Source: Pyronema omphalodes
Lineage: Eukaryota > Ascomycota > Pezizomycetes > Pezizales > Pyronemataceae
NCBI GenBank assembly: GCA_024516155.1
Contig: JAJJXM010000005.1
Coordinates: 248,001 to 312,000 of the forward strand
DNA length: 64,000 nucleotides
Reading direction: 5' to 3'
The position numbers were made by a program, and so were the translations under genes. Each line of letters opens with the position of its first letter. Within the stretch, counting starts at the first letter, position 1. Below the pieces are notes generated by a model that saw only the letters and a program-made list of their open reading frames with translations, had not been told where the DNA came from and did no database searches. Shown piece by piece: positions 1 through 13,100 of the stretch.

Positions 1-897
1 TGATGGCTGAGATTGGTGTGTGTGTGTACGATGCCGGTCGTTTTTTTACGGATCCACGAATAGAATACGTCGGAAGGCAACTGCGACTCTGCGATGCAAT
101 ATTGCGTTTTGCCTCTCTGGGAAGAGCGCAATTGATATCTGAGCAGCCGTTTTCTGTTCCTGCCACTTTTGTGTGAGTGCGAGCCGGTAAAAGGTTAGGG
201 TAGCAGAAGGGTACGCGAGAGGTATGGATGGATGGGTAAACAAAGGGCAGACGAGGCTCTGTGGCATTCAAGCGAAAAGGCAAATTAGGAGGCACGGGGG
301 ACCCCGGAACTTGAGATGGGTCCAGAGCAAGGACACCATGACGGTATGGGCTGGGGAAAATAATAGTACAGATGCTGCGAATAGTATATGAGCAGTTTTA
401 GAGTGTTCACTCTACTCACTTTGAAGAGTCGTATTGTGGTCTTCTTTTTAAATTTGGAAGGAGCTGGCTGGGCGAGCTGTGAACGTGATAATACCGGAGG
501 TATATGAATGACTGTCGAGTTTCTGTGGAACCGAAAGTATGGGGGAAAAACAGTTGATTATAGCGCTGGGTGTCGGTAGGACAAATATTCGACGATCCGG
601 CTGGCTGAACTGGTTGAAGAAACGAACGGGATAATTATTAACTGATTGATTGATTGTTGAATGAATGAATGGAATTGCTGACTGCTGGATGACTAGTCTG
701 GCAGTTTGCTGAGAATTGAAGGTATGCCTGGGGGGTCAGACAGAAATATGCAACGGACGGGAATATTGGGAATATGTATGGCAGAATGATGCTGCTGCTG
801 GGAGAATGTAGGTGTATGTAACTTGCGCGCGGGTAGAAAGATTGAAAATCCGCTTGGATGAAATTGGTTATGTAATATAAAAGAGCGGAATTGGATT

Positions 898-945
898 GGG
901 GGGGGGGGGGGGACTGGGGGGGGGGGAGGGGGGAGGTGAGAGAGG
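898..945. repeat. G-rich homopolymer tract
   Basis: Two runs of G separated by ACT, followed by a GGGGAGG-type purine tract, seen directly. Such tracts recur in the window (about 41150, 52118, 52195 on this strand; C-runs near 31740, 53291, 53567 and 55916). Run lengths may be unreliable in the assembly. Confidence 0.8.
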
Positions 946-3900
946 AGAGAGTTTGTTTAGTTGATATCTAAGTGAGATGGGGGAGAGAGTCTAGCTGAGA
1001 TGCCTAGGTTGTGAGCCTACTGCTTACTCTCGTCCCTGGGGGAACTTCTCTGTTTAGCTACGAGGTTTAGGCTGTACAGCTACTGCAGTTAGCAGCAAAT
1101 TTAGGCACTTGGCTTAGCTGGATGAGATGCCGATGGTGCCTTCTTAGCTGCCGTACTCTGCACGAATCTAGCAGATGTTGCAACTGTGCAGTAGCAGCAA
1201 ACCTCTCGCCGAAACGGATTAGGTCCGGCGGCGACGACGACAACGACGGCGGCGAAGAAAGTTGGTGCCTCGATAGTCTGCTCGTAGCGAATTATCGGTG
1301 CTTGTCGTCTCCGATGTTTGAATATTCTGACGTCTGTAATGAACTGGAGATAATACAACCACGGACCAATAAACAGACTGATATTCAGAAATAAATAATA
1401 TTCGTTGATGGGGGATCTCCCAAAATTGAACAAAGCTTAATTGCGCTTTTTCGGCTCCCCGTGCTTCGCTTCGGATATGCTTTCTCCTGTGCCCTGCGTG
1501 GGTGTTTTTTTTCTTGGTATTATGCTTGGGGAATCAAACCCGGATTGGTCGAAAATACGGCTCCACCTGATATGGATGAACAGCCAGACAAAAAAACGAA
1601 TGTGATGGTATTTGATGGAATTTCTTAATAGAGAGTATGTGAAATTGCAGATAAAGGCGGCGGCGTAAATATCACCGACAGCTGAGAAAACGTTGAATTG
1701 TGGAGAAAATTGTACCGTATGCAAACCGATTTGTAAAGAGCGTGTGCGACGTATTGATTCGCTGTGTTTCGATAATTCTGATTCTCGCTATTACATGGTT
1801 GTCCGGCCGCAAGCGAGCATAGATTTCGAAATCTAAATCCGGAGGAACTGGAATATCGAAGTGAATGAATATGGCGAAACGGAGATGATTTGGGAGATGA
1901 GGCGCGATACAATAGTTGAGATAGGAGAGTCGACGAAGGAAACAATTGTTCAAGCTCAAGTTGGTTGGTATTTTCGTAACACCCCTTCTATTCCAAGCCT
2001 CACAAAAATCAAAGCGCAAGGAGGAGAAGAGCTTTGACGAACAAAAAACAATTCCACAGAACCCGTACTGTGCTCCACTCAGGGGAAAAATACATAAAAA
2101 GGGCAAAACCGAACCTACAACCACTTCAGATATGGCTAGAAGAATGCAGGTCCGGTCCGATTGGCAGCAAGCCACAAGAACCAAAGTGCCGGTGTCTCGC
2201 ACTTCGTCATGGCCCTAGGCCTAAAGAGAACCATAGCCGGCGTCAATTATTAGTGAAAATACAAAAAGTATGACCGTCCCCAGCATCCGTGTTTACGACC
2301 CTATGGATAGTAATAGTAATTCATAGCAGAGAAAAGAAACAACTACCGACAGGAGATCCCGATGCTTCCCAGCTATGCTGATTTACCACGTAACCCGCAA
2401 CGTTTATCTAACACCTGTGAAGAAAACATATTGAAAACACCGACGAATGAGCAAGATGTTGCGTAGACGCTAGGGTTCCCCATGCGGGGATGGATTCTGG
2501 CTTTCTATTTGCCTTGTTTCTACAAATGTTTATTCGTTGTTGGACTACGTTGGGCGTTAGCATTAATGATCGTTGGCGCTGTTGTTTTGTTGCTTGTCTC
2601 TCTTGGCCAATTATCTGTAGCCTATCAAATTCCGCGATTCGTTGAACTTATCAATTGAGAGGCGTCTTCTCCGGCGTTTACAGCGAAAATTGAAATATAG
2701 TGATGAGCAAAATATCTTCCGTTCATATCTGTCCATTACTTTGCAAATTTTCAGGGACTATTTGTTCATCCTCAGGGACCCGCTTATCTTCCAAGAAAAT
2801 CATTTATGCTCTATTCATCACCTGTGTTGGACGTTTCCATGCGAATACCATCATATGCCTAATAATCACTCCAATCTCCAATCTCAAGATAGATACGAAG
2901 ATACGAAGATACGAAGAGACTCAATACGATCAGTCAGCTTAAGCAAGCCATGAATGACACCCCCGAGGGCATTTTTTTCGCGCATCGAAACGAGCCGTGT
3001 GCTGTACCTTGCCGCCATCGTGCACGCTGGATGCAAAAAAAAACCAACAAAAAGCCATCCAGAATTACGGCCACCGCTTTTCATGGCATACCATGGCTGG
3101 TTTGGTATGTTCGAGAGATAGATCGCTGTTGGCTATGTGGGGAGAGGTCAAGAGTCCACGCACATCCCATCAGAGGAAAGCTCACCACCCGTGCGCTGCG
3201 TCGTGTGTGCGCTGACTCAAAGGAGTCTGGGGGTGCGAAAATAGCTGTTGCAGCCATAACCATCTTAATACTTAGATCTCTTTACCTTTCTTTACTGTAT
3301 AAAATTTTCAAATTATTCCATGCTTGACTTTACTTTAAACGTCTTCAAGCATCCTTAAGCTATGTTTTAAGGATTTTTTTTTTCCGCCGAGCAAAAGGTG
3401 GAGAGAAATAAGGTGTTTGATAAGGAAAGGACAAACTGCTCATGTCAGCGCTTAGAGATTCAGTGGGACCTCCCAGGCAAAACTCGGCAGGCTGTTAGCC
3501 GGCAATGCCACGAAACCATATTAGGACCAACTGTTGAAGCGTCTTTTTTGCTCGGTGATTGAAGTTTATTAGCGAGAAACATACTTCAAGTTAAAACTGT
3601 CTCACTTCATTGTTATGGCCTTGCGCTTCAACCATGGCCTTTCCTGAGGCCAGTCTGCCCATGGCAGGCCAGGCTCCCCCAATATCCCCCCAATTGAAAA
3701 GCCTTGCGGCGCCCCAAAGAACTTCATCCATCGGCAAGACAGAACACACCTAGACCGAGGGACGAGGGACTTATGCGCCCCCGGAAACACTTTAGCCGTG
3801 CTCGGCGACCTTCTCGGTAGCATTTTATGCTGGGGCAGTGTGCGGCAGTGTTCAGAGGTTCGGCTTCGTACTGCACAGATGAAATCGGAACCCCGGAAAT

Positions 3901-6379
3901 ACCGTCCGACGGGCCCGCTGAGTCCACTGCGCACCGAGAAACTCGAAAATCCCGCTGAGCTCCTCGAGGGCCTAAGCCTGTCAGACCATTTACATGTCAA
4001 AGTGTCATCGGCGTTGGCTGTCAAGAGCAGCGGTAGCTCATGAATTTCTTTCTTTCAATCCGTCCCAGAGCATCAACCGGTCCCAAAGCATCGAGTCTTC
4101 AAGTTTCCAGATACAGTCCACAGTTACTTCGCCCTATTTGGAACCCAGTTTAGGCCGACTAAGCGAATCTGGCACGCAGTTTGACGCCGATGCGGTGGGT
4201 TGGTTCTGAGCATGGTCCAGGGAAGTTGGATGTGGACGGGCTCGGCCAGTCTGCGTGGACCGTAGGCAAATCCGTATCCCGGGTTTTCGAGTCCAGGTGC
4301 ATAACAGGAGGCGGGATGCATCGGTTTCTTGCCAGGTCTGTCCCGTCCGTATCTGCTTGCTGGTTCGGTCCATCGTCGCTCCGTTACGGAAACCAAGCAC
4401 ATGGACGGCCTAGGTAAAGGTTGATGAATTCGAAAATCGTCTTGAACAGAAACATCCTGCAGTTGGCGCTAAGATAAAAGCCTCATGGTATGATAACATG
4501 GGTCTATAATTTGGCGTTGATATTGGGAGTTCACCGCTTCACCGCACGACAGTTCCGCAGCCAGCGTTGTCGATAGTTTTTTGCACTTTGGCACTTTTGC
4601 AGCACAAAAGTGGGGTCGTCCAGAAGTGCAATCAATTCTCACGGCCGCAAATATGATGCTGCATCCGATAAACCCAAATCTGCTCCAGATATAACACGGA
4701 CAGAGTAGATTGATGCCTCACCAACGGTCTCCACTTTACCGTCTTTGCTCTATTGAATATGTATTTGCCCCGCTCGATTTCAATATATGTGATGCTTTAG
4801 ATATCGCCTGGCTGAAATCATTGCGCAACCCCGCTGATCCTCATCACTTTTCCCAGGAAGCAGCCAAAGCTCGGCATGCCGTTCACCGCCGTCACCGCCG
4901 CCGGTCAGGCCGGGGTCGGCGAGATGAGATGTCGACGATGCTATTAGATGGCTCCGCATCGCACTTCTCTCCTGTGCATATCCGCCTATTTGTAAGTTCT
5001 ATACAATGTAAATCCTTATCCACATAATGATTAACATACGCAACCTTTCCGCCCTCAACCGTGCCGCCTGAGGCTGAGCATGTACGTTCTTTTCGAGCTT
5101 CGTCATCCTCCTTCTAGCCTTTCTGCTATCTCGACCCGCAAAAGTAGCGTCCTTGTTAACCATGTTACAGTCGACTAGAATCCCTCTAGCGACTACAGCT
5201 GGGAAACAAAACCTGCTAGAACCTCGCAGAAGGTTTTTAAGCCTGGTAAGACAGCCTGGTAGCCTGAGCCCATCAGCCATGTGAAGAATATCGCAATCCC
5301 TTGGCAGCCGTAAGAGAAGAGAACACAGCCGCCGCTCGTCCGCGTTGTTTTTCGGCATGGAGAAAGTTTTCTCCTGCAACTTTGCCGACCGGGTGGAATC
5401 GGGGCGAAGCGTAGCGGAGGAGTACCGATGGTTGTCGGGGGCAGTGAACTGCACAACGGCTGTACACACCGTATTGGGATATATTGCAGATCCGGGATAG
5501 TCCGCATCTAGGAAAAAGCGTACCTTGCATATCAAGGTAATACAAGCAATAAAACAGAAGTGCACTTTATTTTTGGCAATAAATTGTGCAACAGGATTTT
5601 CTTTCATGCTGCACATCATGATGCCCGGAGTGCATACATAACAAGCATTCTTCTTGAGGGGTAGTTGGGAGATACGGTTGCGGCCTGCAGAAAAACTGCG
5701 AATAGAAATTAGATCCTTAGCCTAGCGAGTTTCTGTTCCTGCATACTAAACGTATCACGCACATCGTTTTGTTATTTGCAGCGGCATCCTGCGAGTAAGA
5801 CGGTGTAAGTTCCTTCGCGCTTTCGCCGCTCAGCAGTAGAAAACAGGTGAATCTACGAAGAGTTGAGACGCTGGTAAAACCATTAAAACCAAGTCAAGAC
5901 AGCGGGCTTCATCCGTAAGCCATCGCCGCAGGTCCAGTTGCCAGTTCATCGGTGCTACCATGCCGACACACTGCTGTAGCGGTGAAGTTGGTTTGAAGCT
6001 TCACCCTTTCTCTTGTTCCCGAAAATCCACCGAACCCCATCCCATGGTATCCAACACCTAGTGCTCACCGCGCCCCCGGAACAGTTCCATACTATGTCCA
6101 CCGTAAAACCCGTTCTCGGAAAGCCGACGCAGTCGGTATAGCTGTACTGGATCGAGATGTGCTATGGCTTCTCTCTCATTCCTGTGGTGTAAAAAATAAA
6201 GCCATTGCTAGGTATGTAGACTCGACTCTCTGGTTATCGGAATTGAGATCCAAGGGCAAAAGCGGATGTAACAACATTGACAGGTCAGCCACGCCATCAT
6301 ATGAGTATTGAATTTATACTCCACATCATCTCGCCTCCACGGAATTCGGGAGCTCAACTGTACCGACGTCACTTATGAT

Positions 6380-6860
6380 ATCAAAGCCCGCGAGATGAGC
6401 TCACGAGATGATGGGAAAGCGAGCTGAATCAAGCGAGAAGCTTATGCGCGCCTCGTTTTCTTCGCTCTTCTGTAGCTAAAAAGGCCAGCGAGGGAATGCC
6501 AGCTTCGGAGAATTAAGCTATGGCCCGTGCGGGCATCCCTGTTCAGGGTCTCTTCCGTAGCTTCTCCGTCTTGACAGAGAACGCCTGGGTAGCCTTGCGG
6601 ATAGAGAAGTTCCACTGATTTTCCCCGGGGTCGGTCCACAACTCTGGACTGCTCCTCGGTGATGGCGGGGGTGAAGACGGATTAGATAGATGGCTATAGG
6701 CTCTAAATGGTGGTTTAGATAGTTGGTAATAAGCTCGAGGATGGTGAATTGGATAGATGGTGATAGGCTCAAAGATGATGGATTCGCATTAGGAGAGATG
6801 ATAGAGCACGTGTCGATGTGCACAGTGCAGCCGCAGGCCCGCAGCGGTGAGCTGGACTCC
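6380..6860. repeat. Diverged dispersed repeat, copy R1
   Basis: About 250 bp starting near the words GCGAGATGAGCTC and AGCTTATGC can be aligned by eye, with gaps and substitutions, to the copy at 7790-8215. Shared blocks occur in the same order (CGGAGAATTAAG, CCGTGCG, TGTTCAGG, CCACTGATT). A tandem GATGG/TAGGCTC-like stretch (about 6688-6790) separates this part from a 26-base word at 6820-6845. That word occurs again, perfectly but inverted, at 8083-8108. There is no coding potential I can support. It is probably an old transposable-element relic. Confidence 0.6.
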
Positions 6861-7789
6861 ACTGGACCATTGAAGATCCACCTCGCCTCGTCGAATCACC
6901 GGCATTTGAACTATCGTTGTCCGTCTGAATTCGGTCAACCACTTTGCCTGCCTAGATGCTGACTGGAGGTAACCGTGCTCGGTTTTACTGATTCCGCAGT
7001 CGGGATGTGGAGTCCTACAGAAAAGAGATTCAGGAGATATTTCCAGACGAAAACGATAGCGAGGGATAGTGCGGTCGGAGCCCATGACGGAGTTTGTTGT
7101 GGGGAAGATACGGACCTTCTGAGACACAGATGTGTAGATGTCGAAGAAAGAAGACGAAAATCAGAAACATTCTCCATGTTGATTACACCGGGTACGTCAC
7201 CTGTGATGTGTTTTACTGTAGATGCTAGCAGCTAATGCCTAAAGCTACATACATGCCGGCAACAGGGCTGCATAATTCATCCCACATCTCACGCGCGACC
7301 CTCCACCTCCACTTTTTGTTCTTCTACTCAAATTTCCATCACCTCACCGCTTCCCAAATCTAACATACTTTACAATTCACATTAGCATGCAGTGAGCAGA
7401 ATTTTCGGTCTCGGCTTGTCGGAACGAATGCCAGATCCTTTGCAAAATCAGTATCGTCATCTCGAGTACATGCGGCATGGCGAGATTGATGTTTTGCTAT
7501 CCGTCGTTCAATTCATCATGGCTCTCAAATTTACATTCACAAGCTGACCAGTTGAATAGCAATCTCGCAAATCACCCGTTGTATGCACAGAGCCCATTCT
7601 GAATATCGAGTACATTTGGATTTTCAACCTGCATGATCCGGTGGATAACTCTTAGACCGTTCTGGTAATCGCAACACACGGAGAATCAAGTTAATAAGCC
7701 ATCTCAGTACCCCATAATTTCAAGTCGATACCTCAGGACACGTTGCGGATGAAGCCATGGACGTCATTCTTTGGATGAGCCTATGGTGT

Positions 7790-8215
7790 TGAATCTGGCG
7801 AGATGAGCTCGCGAGGCCTATAAAGTGCAAGCGAGGAGCTTATGCACGCCTCGTCTTTCGCCAAAGCTACCCAGCCAATGAGGATGCACAATCGGAGAAT
7901 TAAGGTTATGATCCGTGCGCAGACCCCTGATCCATGTTCAGGTTCGCACTTCTCAATTGGACACCTGGTCTTCCCCTGGTTAACGACCACACTGGAATCT
8001 GGATGGCCTTGCATAAAGCAGAGCTCCACTGATTCCCACATGGTATTCATCGGCGATGATTGTGATGTTAGGTAAATTCGATGCTGCGGGCCTGCGGCTG
8101 CACTGTGCTCTCACCGACCTATGTCATCTCCCATAGCGGCAGCGGTGAGGCAGGATAGAAGGGAGGATCTCCCTCGCTTCCACCGCCCCAGCCGACTGAG
8201 CTATCGGAGCTCGCC
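7790..8215. repeat. Diverged dispersed repeat, copy R2
   Basis: Second copy of the repeat at 6380-6860, in the same orientation through its first ~250 bp. It then carries the inverted 26-base word at 8083-8108. The tandem spacer seen in R1 is missing here. No open frame with recognisable protein similarity was found. Confidence 0.6.
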
Positions 8216-10178
8216 CGAAGTCTACGAAGTCGGTTCAGCTCCTTATATGTAAACATAAAATTCAACAAGTTTATAGCGGCTTCGTCAAAATCAATGGCGA
8301 TAACCGCCCGGTCATTCTCGGGGTCGGAAATCGGTATGTGGAGGATTATGGTTTTAGCTGTGTACGTTGCAGCTAAGGCTGTGCACTCGGAGTTGACGAC
8401 GCATAAACAACGAAGCGTGCTGAACGGAGATGCATCCTACACACGGAGCTTTGCACACGCAGATGTTATTTTCTTTGCACGGAGATTCCACAGCCACACA
8501 TGCCGAGCGCAGATCTCGTGACACATCATATCTGACAGAGGCCGACACATCTCCGTTCTGCAGCTTCTGTCTACATTCTAACATGTCCAACACAGACAAA
8601 GTACGATACTAGCTCCGCAACGCTGCTTGGCGCGTGGGGGAGTAACTGTTAACAAAAACGGTCTGGGCTATGGAATCATATGGCAGTCACAACTCGCTTT
8701 CGCAAAGCAATAGAAAAACTCACAATCAGAGGATTGAAGTATCCACAGTACGACCTATTATCGGTGAAGTTAGTCTTTCCGACCACAATCGGTAATCTTG
8801 TAGGTCTCATTTGGGGATTCAAAATGGGGCATAGGTAATATCTGCCTCACCGGGTGCGAACCAGCAGAAGCCGCGACACCCTCGAATAAAGTAGCCAATA
8901 TCACCAGGGGAATCAGCGGGAATCAGGGACGGAGACTTCTAAAAACATTGCTACAGGAGCCTTAAGTCCGTAGGGAACCCCACGCCAAACATTTTCCGAC
9001 ATACTGTGTTTAGGTTTAAATTCTCGAAAGAAAAAACATAAAGCTCTGGCTAAATTAATCGCCAGAGAGTCCAAACGGACAAACGGAATCATCTGGGGGA
9101 AGGAGGATAGAGGAAGGGGGAGCTCGAGGATCTGTAGCTATGCCGTGCATCCGATACGTGGTAGATATCAGAACAGACAAAAAGATACGCATGGGGTCAA
9201 TTGTGAGGTATACTACCATAGCCTGGGGTATGGCAGTCAGTACAGGCTGCTACGGTGCAAAGGCACACATGATCTCCATATGTCGTGGTCCCTCGTGGCA
9301 TACGAATACTGTGCTAGCTTGGTACACCTGCACTTTACGCTCATCTATCTGTCCATGCCACGGATCTGTAGAGTCACGTTACCCCACATCATACGGCGTT
9401 CGATGCCTCATGGGCCCGAATCCAAATCACGTCCCATATGGATACAGCAGTGCAATAGGGCGCAAGTGATGTGCTTCACTACCACAATCCCCGCAGATAC
9501 ACTTAGCGAGCACCAGTAAACGATTAATTGAATATAAGAAAGCCAATTGCAAGGACGACTGCATGTCAGCTTTAACATGCTTCATCAGCTCAAACGTAAC
9601 ATCAACTCTCCAGATAAATAGATTGCGCTTATAAAACTTGAGAGATCTTACGGTTGCCCGCCTAATTGTGTATCATCTATGCAGGAAATAATTTTTTCTA
9701 TAGATGTGGTGAGCTTCAAAGCGCTGCAAACGAACTGCTATCCTGATTTGCACTGGGCATCCATGCAGAAATCTCGTGATCTCCATAGGTGGAGTTTGTC
9801 TTCAATTTAATTTAAGATAAATAATCCAGGGCCTAAAAATATACCCACTGCCTTCCCCGCCCCCGCAGTCCCCGGTCCTTGTGAGAAAGAAAAATTGCGG
9901 ATAGACTACGTCAACCAATCTTTCGTCGTAAAAATAAACAACCGTAGAATAAATTTTTGCACAACCTAGCTTAATTCCACTAAGATAAAGAAAATAAATA
10001 TCGTAAAATGCCACACTACGTTTCCTGTAGGCTTCATTAAGCCCCTATCAAGATGTCTATCACTCGAAAAAAAAATAAAACAAAAAAAGCATCACGCACA
10101 TTACACAACACAGAACAATCCTAAAAAAGCAAATACAAACGAAGCTTCGAAAGAAGCACAGAGTTGCCTTACACCGCC

Positions 10179-13100
10179 TTACTCATCATCCGGAGTACCA
10201 GCACGGTCCTTCATGTCCACATCCTGGGCTTTTGGCTCCTCATCCTCGTCACCAAACAAGTCGTCACCCATCTCTTCATCTTCATCCTCGTCATCACTGA
10301 CTGCGGCTCTCTTTCTACGCTTCTTCTCACCAGTAGCTGCAGGGGAAGATGCGTCGGCTTGTGGGGCGGAAGATGCTCCAAAGTCTCCATCATCCTCGTC
10401 ATCAGAAGAGTTAACCATCTCGGCACTCTTGAAGTTACCAGTATCAGCCTGTCTGTTACCGCGAGTAAGCTTCTTTCTCTTTTTGGATGGCCGCTTAGGT
10501 TCGATATCTTCACCCGACGCGGCCGCACTACGGCTTCGTCTGGTTCCTCTGCGCTTCGCATCCTCTCCTTCTGAAGCATCCTCGTCGCTATCGATGAAGT
10601 CCTTCTTCTTCTTAGAGCGTCCAGATTTTGAACCTCCTTCCTTGTCGGTTCTCTTTCTTCGGCGACTCTCCTTAAAGCCCTCTTCTCTTTCTTCTCTTTC
10701 ACGCTCTTCCATCGCTTTCCGCTCCGCATATTCCCTGGCTTGCTCGTTAATCTTTCTTCTCTCTTCAGCGACACGAGCCTTCTTCTCCGCATCACGGCGA
10801 TTGCGCTCTTCCTCCTCCGCTTGACGTCTTCGAAGGTCCTCTTCACGACGTTTACGGGCCTCAGCGAGCTTGGCGGCATTTCGCTCTTCATACTCCTTCT
10901 GAGTAGCGATAGCGCGCTCTAGCTTATTACGGGTAGTACGACCCATGTTGGCGCGAGCCTCGATATCCTTAGGGGGGTACGGAGGTTGTTTGTGCGCAGC
11001 GACTGTCTTAAAGGTTCTATTGTTATTATTGTTAGTTCAGGATTTCTTAACCAAAATACGTGTGAACGTTAAGTTAAGATCAGATAATAAAACAGAGTAT
11101 ATGGGGAATTGTCGGCAGCCCGAAAAACCGGGTCGCTACAACACGGGCTTTCGAGGGCTTTTTGCGGGTTTCACAGGCTTCTGAGCCGAAGCTAGAAGGC
11201 TAGACAGGCCGGAAATTGCTGCCCATAGGGCGTAATTAACAATGATTGAAGATCATTCCCGTTCCGCTACAGAAACCCGGTCGGAGAAAGCCTGCTAGAA
11301 CAATCCGTTCCCACTCGGGAACATGACCGATCGGGACGAGGGCATCGGTAAGGATGGCGCAGACGTATGTATGGGTGGTAAAAGGAAGAATAACACAAAT
11401 GCCGAAAGTGGATAACTTACTGGACGGCTTCATCGAGTTCCTTGGCAGCTGCCTCCATACCGGCGACGCTTCTCTGAGTCTCGTTTAGTTGGAGAATCTG
11501 AGTAACAAGCTCACTCTGCACAAAGGCGACGTTGAACATGTAGACAGGGTTGTCCTTAACAATCTCCGATGCCTGTTGGAGAAAAGAAAAGTCAGTGAAT
11601 TGCTCATTTGCATAACGCGTAGAAACGGTTGGATGACATACCTTCTTTGCATATTCAAGCGAGCTCTTCAAGCTTGAGAATGCCTTTTCGGGCTCACCCT
11701 TGCTCTCCTTCTTACCCTTGGCATACCAAACTCTACCAAGGCAACTGAGAATTGTTGGGTCTCTACCTTGGTTGTGTCTGTTGAGGGCGGTCTCGTACTG
11801 TAGAACATTCCAGTTAGCGAACTTCAAGAATTCCTCAGGCGATATGCTTTTGTGCGACAGCGAAAGAGCCGAACAGGGACCAAAAACTTTGTGCGATGCT
11901 GAGGGATGATTCACAACAGCGTGTATGCAACAGGAAGGTGAAACAGGCAAGGAACAATGTTGAGAGACATGTAACGTAAGACTCGCACGGACATGGTCCA
12001 AACATCACAACAAACATAAGATGGTTCCTGCATCTGTCATGATATAGAAACGGCCATCGGAAGGCCGACACAAACAATAGCCTAATGGTTGGTGAAGGGT
12101 AGTATGAGAGCCCATAGGTCGTGAAGGCATCTCAATTAAAGTGTTCACAAAGAGGATTACCGCAGGGACACCGGCAGGGAATATAGATGGAAGTGGGGTA
12201 TTTCCAACAGGTCTGGGCACCGAAAACATCGATCCCAAGACAAGGTCGAAGAAAGAAAAATGAGATGGCGGGGCATGTGAAGCAAACGACGCAAGCAGAA
12301 CGAGTGACGAAACATGGAGGAGATCGCTTACCATTTCAATTGACCTGCCCCACTGCTCTAGACCCGCAAGACAGTGCCCCAAATTGACCACTGCATGACC
12401 ATCATTCGCAAGCGTCTCACGTACTTTGGTCAAGATTGGGACCGCTCCACGGAGATCCTTCTTATCTTCGATCATCGCAATTGCAACTCCCTGGGCTGCA
12501 TAGGCGTTCTTAGGGTCAAGCTGCAAGCACTTGTCGAAGAATTCCACTGCCTTCTCGTAGGTTTTACGACGCTTCTCCTTATCTGCTTCTGTGTCTCTGC
12601 GCATCTCACGGGCAGAGTGAAGGTAAAGGTTACCCATTGCAGTCAGCGAGAAGCGATCGTGCTTGTCGTGATTCTGTAACGAGTGCTTGTAGTGCCGCTG
12701 CTCCTGGTCTTCGGCGATATTTATAGGGCCCTTTCTTTTCTGCTTGCTCAGGAACCATCCGTACATTGCTCGGACCTCGAGGTTATTGCTGTCCGTTTGC
12801 ATTAACTTTTGAATCATCTTAGGACCCTCAGAGGATCCACTTCGGAGAGCAATGTAGGCAAGACGCATGTTCGCATCTACATAGTCTTCGTGCTTAGAAA
12901 GGAGCTGGTTATAATGCTGAGATGCAACGTCAAGATTTCCGGCAGCTTCTTCGCAACGTCCCAGGTTGTAGGTGAGAGTTGTAGCTAGAGCGTCGGCGTC
13001 CAAGCTCGAATCCTTCTCCTGGTATGCGGGAAGTGCAGTAAGGGCCTCCTGGTACAACTCGCGGGCCTTATCATACTTCTCTTGATGCCAGTAAAGGGTA

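Larger units (their letters stand above)
1..10178. other. Gene-poor left flank, no supported gene
   Basis: Many short open frames occur on both strands, but none shows a recognisable domain, a chain of plausible exons or conserved motifs. The stretch contains a G-rich homopolymer block near 898-945, mixed-composition sequence, and the two related repeat copies listed separately at 6.4-6.9 kb and 7.8-8.2 kb. The last few hundred bases are A-rich and probably hold the 3' untranslated region of CTR9. A promoter for a gene beyond the left edge, or non-coding RNA genes, cannot be excluded from sequence alone. Confidence 0.5.

Noticed and set aside
1672..2202. 176-codon minus-strand frame as a gene
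   Set aside because: No motif or family pattern, overlapped by other equally long frames, and odd composition; likely a chance frame.
4999..5619. 206-codon minus-strand frame as a gene
   Set aside because: The longest frame in the left 10 kb, but it has no domain, no nearby splice-linked exons and no conserved residue pattern.
10213..10824. 203-codon plus-strand Ser/Leu-rich frame
   Set aside because: It is the antisense shadow of the charged CTR9 tail; its Ser-rich look comes from reversed Glu/Asp/Lys codons.
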